Shown one piece after another: positions 8,159 to 16,833 of a stretch of 64,000 bases of DNA. Below the pieces are notes generated by a model. The model had not been told where the DNA came from. It did no database searches and saw only the letters and a list, made by a program, of their open reading frames with translations. Origin of the DNA: Lactobacillus kimbladii (lineage in GTDB: Bacteria; Bacillota; Bacilli; Lactobacillales; Lactobacillaceae); NCBI RefSeq assembly GCF_000970755.1, contig NZ_KQ034007.1:1160037-1224036 (forward strand), read 5' to 3'. Numbering within the stretch: the first letter of the stretch is position 1; each line of letters begins with the position of its first letter. A program made the translations under genes and the position numbers.

Positions 8159-8235
8159 TTTTAATAACAGCCATTTTTCAAAAGTATTTTAAAACGTTAA
8201 ATGACACAGATTGTTTAAGCCAATTTACATTAAAC

Positions 8236-8272
8236 AAGTTCGCACTTTAGTCGCTATTCGTGTGAACTTTTT
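8236..8272 (+). terminator. Second terminator-like hairpin in permease leader
   Basis: A 10-bp stem AAGTTCGCAC/GTGTGAACTT (one G-U) with a 14-nt loop runs into a short T-run, about 56 nt before the permease start codon. It is weaker than the first, with only about three T after the stem. Confidence 0.5.
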
Positions 8273-8327
8273 AAATGGTAGATTTCTTTCAAACAGAATG
8301 CTAAACAAAGCTAAGGAGCAATTCAGT

Positions 8328-9761
8328 GTGAATTTATGGAAATTAATGAATCGAAAAGAAGATCCAGATATTTATCAGGAAAAAGATGGTCACTTAGTCA
8401 GAACACTAAAAGTTCGTGACTTTTTGGCTCTGGGTGTAGGAACCATCGTTTCAACCTCGATCTTTACATTACCTGGAGAAGTTGCAGCACTGCACACAGG
8501 ACCCGCTGTAGCCCTGTCATGTGTTATTGCATCTATAGTGGCTGGTCTTGTTGCCTTTGCCTATGCAGAAATGGCAGCCGCAATGCCCTTTGCAGGATCA
8601 GTTTATTCTTGGATCAATGTTATATTTGGAGAATTTTGGGGCTGGTTTTCTGGTTGGGCTCTTTTAGCAGAATACCTAATCGGAATGGCATTTATTAGCT
8701 CTGGTTTGTCTGCTAATCTTCGTGCATTGATAGCACCATTAGGCTGGAAATTACCTGCTGCCTTAGCCAATCCTTTAGGCATAAATGGAGGAATGTTTGA
8801 TTTAGTTGCATTACTAGCTATTTTGCTGGCAGCATTTTTGGTCAGTTTTGGAGTGTCTAAAGCTTCCCGAGTCGAAAATGTTTTAGTGGTAGTCAAAGTT
8901 TTAGCAATTTTGCTTTTTGTTGGCGTTGGCTTGACAGTTATTAAAAAAGCTAATTTTATTCCATTTATACCATCATACCGTGCAACAGCTCATGGACCTT
9001 TTGGAGGTTGGCAAGGCATTTACGCCGGAGTTTCCATGATCTATATTTCATTCTTGGGCTTTGATACCATTGCATCAAATTCTGCAGAAGCTATTAACCC
9101 GCAAAAGACTATGCCTCGCGGAATTATTGGTTCTTTATTAATTGCAGTTGTGCTATTTGTTGCTGTTAGCTTGGTGCTTGTGGGGATGGTTCCTTACCAA
9201 CAATATTTAAATTCCGCTGAACCTGTAGGATATGCTTTAAGGAAAACGGGATATGGACATATTGCCACTATAGTTCAATCCGTTGCTATTTTAGGAATGT
9301 TTACCGCTTTGATTGGTCTTTGTATGGCCAGTTCTCGTTTGGTATATTCATTTGGTCGCGATGGTATGATTCCTAAAGTACTTGGTAAATTGAATAAAGA
9401 ACATCGACCAGCAAACTCATTATGGACAGTTGCAGTTATTGCAATTATTATTTCTGCATTTATTCCTTTCTCATTCCTGTCACAATTAGTTTCAGCTGGA
9501 ACTCTGATTGCCTTTATGTTTGTTTCTCTGGGAATCTATCGCTTAAGGCCACGCGAAGGAAAAGATATTGTAGATCCAGCTTTTAAAATGCCTTGGTATC
9601 CCTTTCTGCCATTTTTAGCATTTCTCGGATCTTTTGTTGTTTTTTGGGGATTAGATATACAAGCAAAAAAGTACATGCTAATATGGTCACTAATTGGTGT
9701 CTTTATTTACTTGCTTTATGGCATTCGTCATTCAGCCATGAATAAAAAATTAACTAACTGA
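8328..9761 (+). CDS. APC-superfamily amino acid permease (CAT/YfnA-like)
   Basis: This protein of about 477 residues has 12 or more membrane helices. It begins with a conserved cytoplasmic segment and LGVGTIVSTSIFTLPG in helix 1, the glycine-rich substrate motif of APC transporters. It contains FLGFDTIASNSAEAINPQKTMPRGI, characteristic of the cationic amino acid transporter branch. The GTG at 8328 is chosen because AAGGAG lies 9 nt before it; the 39 in-frame residues upstream have no ribosome binding site and cross a hairpin. The exact substrate is unknown. The long structured leader suggests transcription attenuation. Confidence 0.88.
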   Translation: MNLWKLMNRKEDPDIYQEKDGHLVRTLKVRDFLALGVGTIVSTSIFTLPGEVAALHTGPAVALSCVIASIVAGLVAFAYAEMAAAMPFAGSVYSWINVIFGEFWGWFSGWALLAEYLIGMAFISSGLSANLRALIAPLGWKLPAALANPLGINGGMFDLVALLAILLAAFLVSFGVSKASRVENVLVVVKVLAILLFVGVGLTVIKKANFIPFIPSYRATAHGPFGGWQGIYAGVSMIYISFLGFDTIASNSAEAINPQKTMPRGIIGSLLIAVVLFVAVSLVLVGMVPYQQYLNSAEPVGYALRKTGYGHIATIVQSVAILGMFTALIGLCMASSRLVYSFGRDGMIPKVLGKLNKEHRPANSLWTVAVIAIIISAFIPFSFLSQLVSAGTLIAFMFVSLGIYRLRPREGKDIVDPAFKMPWYPFLPFLAFLGSFVVFWGLDIQAKKYMLIWSLIGVFIYLLYGIRHSAMNKKLTN

Positions 9762-9776
9762 CATTAACCACACGAT

Positions 9777-9807
9777 AAAAAAGTCTGGAAATTTTCCAGA
9801 CTTTTTT
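9777..9807. terminator. Bidirectional terminator between permease and pepD
   Basis: A near-perfect inverted repeat of about 15 bp (A-tract, GTCTGG, short loop, CCAGAC, T-tract) lies between convergent genes and can serve both strands. Confidence 0.9.
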
Positions 9808-9820
9808 AATACAATTAGAT

Positions 9821-11245
9821 TTACAGATTTTCATCCATATTAAAGGTTAATTTAGACATATTGATTGAATCAATCATCATCTGGGCCCAAAGCTTTTCAG
9901 ATCGCTTTCTAGTATAGGCGACAGTTTCTTGATTGGCACTGGTCAAATATGAGGTCAAGTCTGCACCAGTTTTACCTTGAGCTTGAGCAATAACATCTTC
10001 TACACGCCTGCGATAATATTGGTTAAGCTCATTTAAATAGTCAGTATCTAGTTGTACAAACTGGGGGTAATGCGTTTCTACAAGTGCCGCCAAGGATTTG
10101 TAGTACCACCAAGCATCGTTAAGATTATATTCCATTGATGTGTTATTGTACGAGGGATCAGTATCATTCATATTAGCAAAGAATGGTACAAATGGTGTAA
10201 ATGTAGGTCCGCCAATACATAACCACATGATTGCAGCCTTATCACTTTCAACATCATTTCTTATTTGTAAAATGTGGGAATTTTGCGTTCTATTTAAACC
10301 AATTGGACGGAAACGATGCTTCTCTTCATCTGTGCCTTTACCAAAAGGATCATACGGAGTGTTTTGGTAATGACTGCCGAGCACAAATTCAATGTCTTCT
10401 CTGGTTATTTTCTTAGCTGCACGCCGAATGAAAGGTAAATCACCATCGGTTGGATCTTGTTCAATTTCAGGATTAAAATATTTTTGACCGTACCACACGC
10501 GGTTAGTATTATAAAACCTATCTTGCTGACTATAAGTACCAAAAATATGACGGAAATTCCAACCTTGATGATCAACATTTAAGTGATGATCGGCAACAAA
10601 TTCCTGAATTCCCTCGCTCCACATAAAGTTTGCTGTGTCAGCAAAATCTACTTGTTCAATGGACACCCGATTTGCAGCAATTGCATAAGCATCATCTGGA
10701 ATACGTTGCGCTACCCAATGATGACCGGTGACAATTTCCATATACCATATCTCATTTTTGTCGCCAAAAAGAACCGAGTTACCTGCCGGTGAACCATATT
10801 TAGCGATCAGTTTGCCTAAATACTCAACTCCATTTCTAGCAGAATGAATATAAGGCAAAACAACTGACTGCATACAATCTTCATCAAGACCATCTTTTAC
10901 CAATGGATCAAAAGCAAGCGCACGTTCATTACCGTATGTTGATTCGGTACATGACATTGCCACGTTTTCTTGATTAATACCGCTTTCATCATAATAACCA
11001 CGGTTTTTGTAATCAACATTTGGTACAGCCGGAACAGCTTGGGCATTTTCAGGTAAGTCTAATTCAAACTTATTTAACCAAGACTTAATTTTACGACCTG
11101 ATTCATTTTTGGCAGCGGGTCTGATAATAAACTTTTGCGGTGTAATTGGGCGAAAAGTGTCGTCATTACGAGCAATCATGGTCGAACCATCAACTGAAGC
11201 CTTTTTGCCTACTAAAATTGTTGTACATGCACTGTATTCTTTCAT
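9821..11245 (-). CDS. pepD: C69-family dipeptidase
   Basis: This 474-residue peptidase U34/C69 family enzyme is PepDA-like. The N-terminal Cys7 in SACTTILVGKKASVDGS is the expected nucleophile region. SMIARNDD, the AMSCTEST segment and YGSPAGNSVLFGDKNEIWYMEI are typical of the family. It hydrolyses a broad range of dipeptides in the cytoplasm, which fits the neighbouring oligopeptide importer and PepX. It follows ftsY by about 34 nt on the same strand and could be cotranscribed. Confidence 0.93.
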   Translation of the reverse strand: MKEYSACTTILVGKKASVDGSTMIARNDDTFRPITPQKFIIRPAAKNESGRKIKSWLNKFELDLPENAQAVPAVPNVDYKNRGYYDESGINQENVAMSCTESTYGNERALAFDPLVKDGLDEDCMQSVVLPYIHSARNGVEYLGKLIAKYGSPAGNSVLFGDKNEIWYMEIVTGHHWVAQRIPDDAYAIAANRVSIEQVDFADTANFMWSEGIQEFVADHHLNVDHQGWNFRHIFGTYSQQDRFYNTNRVWYGQKYFNPEIEQDPTDGDLPFIRRAAKKITREDIEFVLGSHYQNTPYDPFGKGTDEEKHRFRPIGLNRTQNSHILQIRNDVESDKAAIMWLCIGGPTFTPFVPFFANMNDTDPSYNNTSMEYNLNDAWWYYKSLAALVETHYPQFVQLDTDYLNELNQYYRRRVEDVIAQAQGKTGADLTSYLTSANQETVAYTRKRSEKLWAQMMIDSINMSKLTFNMDENL

Positions 11246-11279
11246 TAAATATAAATATCTCCCTTTAAAAAATCACTTC

Positions 11280-12461
11280 TTAAATTAAATCATGAAATAG
11301 TCCGACAGCATAGTTTGCGGCATCAAAATCAGCCAAATCGCTAGCTTTTTCACCCAAACCAACTAATTTTACCGGCAGTTTCATCTCATTTCTAATTGCC
11401 AAAACGACTCCGCCCTTTGAAGAGCCATCCAATTTTGTCAATACCAGTCCCGTTAATTTGGTAGTCTTATCAAAATCCTTAGCTTGAAGAAGTGCATTTT
11501 GACCAGTTGAGCCGTCTAAAACTAATAGGGTTTCTGTTGGCTCTTCCGGTGCTTGCTTTTTAATTGTCCGTTCAATTTTCTCAAGTTCACTCATTAAATT
11601 CTTTTTATTTTGTAAACGACCAGCAGTATCCACTAATAAATAATCATAATTTTCTTTAAGTGCTTTATCAGTCGCATCATAAACAACTGAAGCAGGGTCT
11701 GCTTGTTCCTTTCCAGTTACCACTGGAACACCGACTCTTTCGCCCCATTCTAATAATTGTTCAACTGCACCAGCTCTGAAGGTATCTGCTGCCGCTAAAA
11801 GAACTGACTTCCCTTCATCTTTAAATCTTTTAGCCAATTTTCCGATTGTTGTAGTTTTGCCCGCACCATTTACTCCTACAAATAGATAGATATTCGGTTT
11901 GCCATCGTCATGCGACTTTAATTTTTCATTTTCGGAATTACCGCTCTGGTCATAAAGATTAACTAATTTTTCAACAATAACTTTTTTCAGATCATCTCGC
12001 GACTTGGCTTTCTGCAACTTTGCTTCATCTCGCAGTTCGTCAGTCAATTCTTCGGCAGTCTCATAACCGACATCAGATTCAATAAGCAGCTCTTCCAAGT
12101 CATCAAAGAAATCTTCGTCAACAGTCCTGAACTGGGCGAAAAAGCGATTCAGCCGGGCTCCAAAGCCCTGATTAGTTTTCTCTAGACCTTTTTCATATAA
12201 TTCAGTATCATTTTGCTTTTCATTATTAGGTTCGTTTTCAGGTTCCTTCTCTAAAGATTTTTCCTGCAAAGCTGTCAAATTTTTGTTTTCCGATTCATCC
12301 TTTTCTGAAGTTTGTTTTTCTTCAGTGGTTATCTTTTCCTTATTTTCTAGCTCCTCAGAGGATTCTTGTTGCTCTTTTTCTGGTTGATTCTGCGAATCAT
12401 CAGTAACTTTACCATTCTCTTCACCAAATAAAGATTTTTTTATCTTATCAAATAAACCCAC
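11280..12461 (-). CDS. ftsY: SRP receptor FtsY
   Basis: This 393-residue protein has an N-terminal acidic, Glu/Lys-rich low-complexity region (about residues 10-95) that helps membrane association. An N domain and a G domain follow, with Walker A GVNGAGKTTT, DTAGRLQNKKNL and TKLDGSSKGG. It receives ribosome-SRP complexes at the membrane. It is 2 nt from the smc stop, in the common rnc-smc-ftsY order. In Bacillus ylxM-ffh follow directly; here pepD and an amino acid permease are interposed. Confidence 0.97.
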   Translation of the reverse strand: MGLFDKIKKSLFGEENGKVTDDSQNQPEKEQQESSEELENKEKITTEEKQTSEKDESENKNLTALQEKSLEKEPENEPNNEKQNDTELYEKGLEKTNQGFGARLNRFFAQFRTVDEDFFDDLEELLIESDVGYETAEELTDELRDEAKLQKAKSRDDLKKVIVEKLVNLYDQSGNSENEKLKSHDDGKPNIYLFVGVNGAGKTTTIGKLAKRFKDEGKSVLLAAADTFRAGAVEQLLEWGERVGVPVVTGKEQADPASVVYDATDKALKENYDYLLVDTAGRLQNKKNLMSELEKIERTIKKQAPEEPTETLLVLDGSTGQNALLQAKDFDKTTKLTGLVLTKLDGSSKGGVVLAIRNEMKLPVKLVGLGEKASDLADFDAANYAVGLFHDLI

Positions 12462-12463
12462 TG

Positions 12464-15400
12464 TTATTTCACCTCATTTTTTAATTCTTTTAGTGATACG
12501 GACAACACTTGTGACACCCCTGATTCCTGCATAACAACACCATAAAGTTGGTCTGCTTTTTCCATTGTTCCTCTTCTATGTGTTATTACAATAAATTGTG
12601 TATGCATATCATATTCTTCTAAGAAATGTGCAAAGCGTGTGACGTTTGCATCATCAAGTGCTGCTTCTACTTCATCCAGTACACAAAATGGCACTGGTTT
12701 GACTTTGAGCATAGCAAACAGCAATGTAATTGCTGTCAGTGCCCTTTCTCCACCTGATAATAAGCTGAGTCTTTGCAACTTTTTACCCGGCGGTTGAGCA
12801 ATAATTTCAACACCTGTGTTCAATAAGTCTTCAGGATTAGTCAAAACTAATTTGGCATTGCCACCACCAAAAACTACCGGAAACAATTCAGTAAAACTAG
12901 TGGCGACGTCTGTAAAGGTTTTACTAAAGCGACTACATACTTCTTGATCAAGTTCTGACATCGATTTTTCTAAATTGTCTCGACCCTTTAACAAATCATT
13001 TTGTTGTGCATTAAGGAAGTCGTAACGTTTTTTGACATTTTCATATTCTTCAATGGACTTTAGATTAACTGGGCCAATATCTGCAATAGACATGCGATGC
13101 AGTTTCACATTCTTCTGAAGCTGTGTCCTATTGGTCTCGTTATTTTCTGTTTCAGCTTGCTTCAAGGCAGCCTCATATGTCAGTGAATATTCCTTATTCA
13201 AAGTATCTAAACGTTGATCTATTTGGCTATTCAACTGTGCTATTTTCACAGAAAAATCTTTTTGTTCAGCAGCAGCATCTTTACGAAGTTCATAATTACG
13301 ACTCGCTACCTGATCAAGCTGGTTAATTTTAGCATCATACTGTCCTAATTTAGAACTTAAAGTATTAAGTTGTTCCTGCAAATTTTTCTTTTTTGCAATT
13401 CCCTCTTTATTTTCGCGATCAAAGTCCATTTTCCTTTCGTCACTGAGCACATCATTTTGATTTAGTTCTTTTAACTTTTGGGACAAAGTATTAATTTGGT
13501 TTTGAAATTGCTTTAATTCATTCTTTTTATCAGACTTTTGCTTTGCCACGTTTTCCAACTTATTAGCATAAACGGCTATTTGCGGATCAAGTTCGCTTAA
13601 CTTTTCTTGAATTTCTTGATTCAGCTCAGAAAAGTTTTTTATGCGTAATTGCAATTCACTAATCTGTTGTTTTTGCTGAAGTATTTTCTCCTGCAGTTCT
13701 TCTTTCTTTTTTTCAGCAGACTTAATCTTATTCTTAGTTTCAGCAATTTCCTGGTTGCGTTCTTCCTTTTGATGTTCAAACAAACTATTCGCAGCCTTTA
13801 GCCTATTTACTTCTTTTTCTTGGTTTTGATATGAAAGAACTGCTTCACCTAATTCTTGTTTAAGATTTTGCAATTTCGATCTCACATCATTTAGCTGCTT
13901 AGTTAAAACGTCATTTTTGCTTATAGCTTCACCTAACTGAGACTGCTCATTCTTAATTTTTGCTTGCAAATCATTAATATTTTGTCTTAATTGACTCAGC
14001 TCGGCAGTTGTTTGAAGTGGGGAATTGCTTTTTTGATTACGCACTCCTCCTGTCATTGAACCACCAGGTGATATAACATCTCCATCAAGAGTCACAATAC
14101 GATAGCGAGAAACGCGTTGTCTTATCTTCATAGCATTGCTTATCGTATCGACAATGATGGTATTTCCAAGGAGATAATTAATTGCCGGAGCAATGTTTTG
14201 ATTTGGTAAACTGTTAACTATTTCGCTTGCAATACCTTGAAAACCAGTAAAAGAAGAAATTGTATTAACAGTTGAAGAAGGTATTGTATATTCCCTTAAT
14301 CCATCAAGTGGCAGGAAAGTAGCACGCCCAGCATGATTTTCTTTTAATTTGTTAATAGCATCCCGAGCATCTAGTTTTGTTTTAGTGACTAAATCTTGAA
14401 CTCCATTACCCAAAGCTGTTGCCATTGCAGCTTCATATTTGGCAGGAAAAGTAATTAATTCTCCCACTGCTCCAACTACTCCAGGATAAGCGGATATATT
14501 ATTTAAAACGTTTTTTACTCCGTAAAAATAGCCTTCATGGCGTTTGCGTATATTTTCCAAAGCTTCATAACGCGCATTTAATTGACTAAAACGTTGTTTT
14601 TTGGTCGTTAACGATTCTTGAAGCGACGTCAAAATTTTTTGGCTTGTTTCTTGCTCCCTAGTAAGATCGGCAATCTTCTGCTTTTCAACCTGACAGTTTT
14701 CTTTAAGTGTTTTTCCTTCAGCCTTAAGCCGTTTAAGCTCAGTTGTTTCTTTTTTTAGTTCTTCTACAACATTTTCTGTTTGAAGTTGGCTATTATCCGA
14801 AAGTTTTTTCAACTCCGAATTTAAATAAACTATTTCATTATTGTTAGAAGTTTGATCTTGTAAAAATTGAATATAATCTGCCCTAAGCTGCTCCAAATCT
14901 TGGTTTAGCTGTTCAGGATCTTCTTTTAGTTGAGCACAGAGTTCAGTTCTTTTATCATTTAGCTTCTGTTGCTCATTTTTTAAATTACTCTCTTTTTCAA
15001 GCAGATTAATCTTATCATGTTCACTAGCTGATAATTGTTTTTTTAATTCAATCAACTCAGTTTGGTATTCATTTTTTGTCGCTGCACTATATTGTTTAGA
15101 CTGTTCCGCAACCTGCAAATTGGTATTAATTTCAGAAAGCTTTTTGGTTAAAGAAAGTAAATCATTTTGAATGTTATCTCTTTGATCATTTAAAGTTTGA
15201 TATTCTTTTCTTTTAGTTGCCACAGCTGCTTGAGAATCTCTTACTTCTCTATCAAGCTTTGATAGCAGTGCCTGATTCTCGTCAGCTTTCTCCTGTTCTT
15301 CGTCCTTTTGGCTATCTAAATCCTGAATTTCAAATGCTAATAAAGTTTTTAGTTCACGATCCAGGCCTTTTTTCTGAAACTGATATTCTTTAGCTAAAGA

Positions 15401-16027
15401 ACTTTGTTCGTGAAGCGGTTCAATTCTCTGCTCTAACTCTTTTACAAGGTCGTTGATCCGCACTAAATTATCAGTAGTCTGTTCCAACTGAACTTTGGCT
15501 TCTTCTTTTTGTCTTTTAAAATGAAGTACACCAGCTGCTTCTTCAAATAGTAAACGTCGTTCTTCCGGACGGGAATTTAGTATTTGATCCACACGTCCTT
15601 GAGAAATAATTGCTAAACTGTCTTGCGAAATGCCCGAGTCTAAGAATAGAGCGCGTACATCCTTTTGTCTGACACTTTTTTTATTGATTAAGTACTCATT
15701 ATCTCCAGATCTTAAAATCCGTCGAGTTACAACAACTTGTTCTTCCTTAAAATTTAGTTCATGCTTTTTATTGTTAAAAATTAGAGAAACTTCTGCATGA
15801 TTTGCCGGCTGGCGAAATTCACTCCCGGCAAAAATAACATCTTTCATGTTTGAGCCACGCAATGATTTAGCACTGGATTCGCCCATGACCCATCTGATCG
15901 CTTCAGTAATATTACTCTTACCACTACCATTGGGGCCAACTATGCCAGTAATACCTGCATCAAATTTAATTTTTGTTTTTTCGGCAAAAGATTTGAAGCC
16001 GTCAATTATCAGTTCTGTTAGTGGCAC
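12464..16027 (-). CDS. smc: Chromosome segregation ATPase SMC
   Basis: This 1187-residue SMC protein has an N-terminal Walker A GPNGSGKSN (about residues 32-40), long coiled coils (about 165-500 and 670-1010) and a hinge (about 515-635, with GVVGAVGELI). A C-terminal ABC signature LSGGERALTAI and Walker B FCVLDEVEAALDD complete the head. SMC works with ScpA and ScpB to compact and align sister chromosomes. It lies between rnc and ftsY with tight spacing. Full length and intact. Confidence 0.98.
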   Translation of the reverse strand: MPLTELIIDGFKSFAEKTKIKFDAGITGIVGPNGSGKSNITEAIRWVMGESSAKSLRGSNMKDVIFAGSEFRQPANHAEVSLIFNNKKHELNFKEEQVVVTRRILRSGDNEYLINKKSVRQKDVRALFLDSGISQDSLAIISQGRVDQILNSRPEERRLLFEEAAGVLHFKRQKEEAKVQLEQTTDNLVRINDLVKELEQRIEPLHEQSSLAKEYQFQKKGLDRELKTLLAFEIQDLDSQKDEEQEKADENQALLSKLDREVRDSQAAVATKRKEYQTLNDQRDNIQNDLLSLTKKLSEINTNLQVAEQSKQYSAATKNEYQTELIELKKQLSASEHDKINLLEKESNLKNEQQKLNDKRTELCAQLKEDPEQLNQDLEQLRADYIQFLQDQTSNNNEIVYLNSELKKLSDNSQLQTENVVEELKKETTELKRLKAEGKTLKENCQVEKQKIADLTREQETSQKILTSLQESLTTKKQRFSQLNARYEALENIRKRHEGYFYGVKNVLNNISAYPGVVGAVGELITFPAKYEAAMATALGNGVQDLVTKTKLDARDAINKLKENHAGRATFLPLDGLREYTIPSSTVNTISSFTGFQGIASEIVNSLPNQNIAPAINYLLGNTIIVDTISNAMKIRQRVSRYRIVTLDGDVISPGGSMTGGVRNQKSNSPLQTTAELSQLRQNINDLQAKIKNEQSQLGEAISKNDVLTKQLNDVRSKLQNLKQELGEAVLSYQNQEKEVNRLKAANSLFEHQKEERNQEIAETKNKIKSAEKKKEELQEKILQQKQQISELQLRIKNFSELNQEIQEKLSELDPQIAVYANKLENVAKQKSDKKNELKQFQNQINTLSQKLKELNQNDVLSDERKMDFDRENKEGIAKKKNLQEQLNTLSSKLGQYDAKINQLDQVASRNYELRKDAAAEQKDFSVKIAQLNSQIDQRLDTLNKEYSLTYEAALKQAETENNETNRTQLQKNVKLHRMSIADIGPVNLKSIEEYENVKKRYDFLNAQQNDLLKGRDNLEKSMSELDQEVCSRFSKTFTDVATSFTELFPVVFGGGNAKLVLTNPEDLLNTGVEIIAQPPGKKLQRLSLLSGGERALTAITLLFAMLKVKPVPFCVLDEVEAALDDANVTRFAHFLEEYDMHTQFIVITHRRGTMEKADQLYGVVMQESGVSQVLSVSLKELKNEVK

Positions 16028-16039
16028 GCACTCATCTCC

Positions 16040-16726
16040 CTAATTGAGCTTACCTAGAGCACTTTTAGCTGCTTCTTGTTCAGCAGCTTTTTTATTATGG
16101 CCCTGTCCCTCAGACAACACTTTTCCATTAACAACTAACTGAACGGTAAAATTAGATGGCAGTTGCTCTTCTTTTAAAACCTCATACTCAATCTTAACCG
16201 GTCCATCTTGTTGCAATAATTCTTGTAGGTCTGTTTTATAATCTCTTGATGCATCAAATTTGCCAGCATCAATTAATGGGTATACGGTTAAACTCAAAAA
16301 ATGCTCAACTGCTTCCATGCCTTGATCAAGAAAAAGCGCTCCATTAAAAGCTTCAAAAACATCTTCTAAAAGAGTTTTGCGAGAACGTGCACCTGCTTTT
16401 TCCTCACCATGACCTAGATTAATCTCAGCCGGAAAACCAAATTTCTGGGCAAATTCTGCAAAACCTTCAGTATCAACAATATTTGACCGCATTCTAGTTA
16501 ATTCACCTTCATTAAGATTTCTAAAATTACGGTAAAGGTAATCAGAAATTGCTAATTCCAGAACTGCATCCCCCAAGAACTCCAATTTTTCATAATCCCG
16601 AGTTCCATTTTCAGGATGTTCGTTAGCATAAGAAGAATGAGTAAAAGCCTCTTCTAATAATTTTGGATTGTTAAATCTAATTTTGTATTTTGTATCTAAT
16701 CGTTTAATGAATTTGGTACTAACCAT
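16040..16726 (-). CDS. rnc: Ribonuclease III
   Basis: This 228-residue enzyme has an N-terminal endonuclease domain with the signature EKLEFLGDAVLELAISDYL and the metal-binding Glu region TLLEDVFEAFNGALF. The C-terminal double-stranded RNA binding domain ends GHNKKAAEQEAAKSAL. It processes rRNA and structured mRNAs. An extended -10 (TGG-TATAAT, minus strand, 16751-16756) lies between the oppA terminator and the AAGGAG, so rnc-smc-ftsY appears to have its own promoter. Confidence 0.97.
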   Translation of the reverse strand: MVSTKFIKRLDTKYKIRFNNPKLLEEAFTHSSYANEHPENGTRDYEKLEFLGDAVLELAISDYLYRNFRNLNEGELTRMRSNIVDTEGFAEFAQKFGFPAEINLGHGEEKAGARSRKTLLEDVFEAFNGALFLDQGMEAVEHFLSLTVYPLIDAGKFDASRDYKTDLQELLQQDGPVKIEYEVLKEEQLPSNFTVQLVVNGKVLSEGQGHNKKAAEQEAAKSALGKLN

Positions 16727-16771
16727 TTGTTCAACTCCTTAACAATCTAAATTATACCAGTTTTTAACGTT

Positions 16772-16810
16772 AAAAAAGAAAACTATTGTCCGCAAATGAC
16801 AATAGTTTTC
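16772..16810 (-). terminator. Terminator of the first oppA paralogue
   Basis: A 13-bp perfect stem GAAAACTATTGTC/GACAATAGTTTTC with a 7-nt loop is followed on the minus strand by a T-run. It separates the oppA cluster from rnc. Confidence 0.92.
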
Positions 16811-16833
16811 TAATTTAGCGTATCAATTAACTT

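Larger units (their letters stand above)
7932..8327. other. Intergenic region of about 395 bp between divergent ylxM and permease genes
   Basis: No protein gene is supported here. The region holds a possible rightward promoter (TTGACG at 7971-7976, TTTACT at 7994-7999, 17-bp spacer) and two terminator-like hairpins on the plus strand (8118-8153 and 8236-8269). It also holds an 8-bp hairpin TTGTTTAA/TTAAACAA (8211-8237) that touches the base of the second one. This looks like a structured leader RNA or a small RNA followed by a leader. No T-box, lysine or other known riboswitch core was recognised. Confidence 0.6.

Noticed and set aside
8211-8327. Longer N terminus (39 more residues) for the amino acid permease
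   Set aside because: It starts at a TTG without ribosome binding site and crosses a terminator-like hairpin; AAGGAG before the GTG at 8328 fits better.
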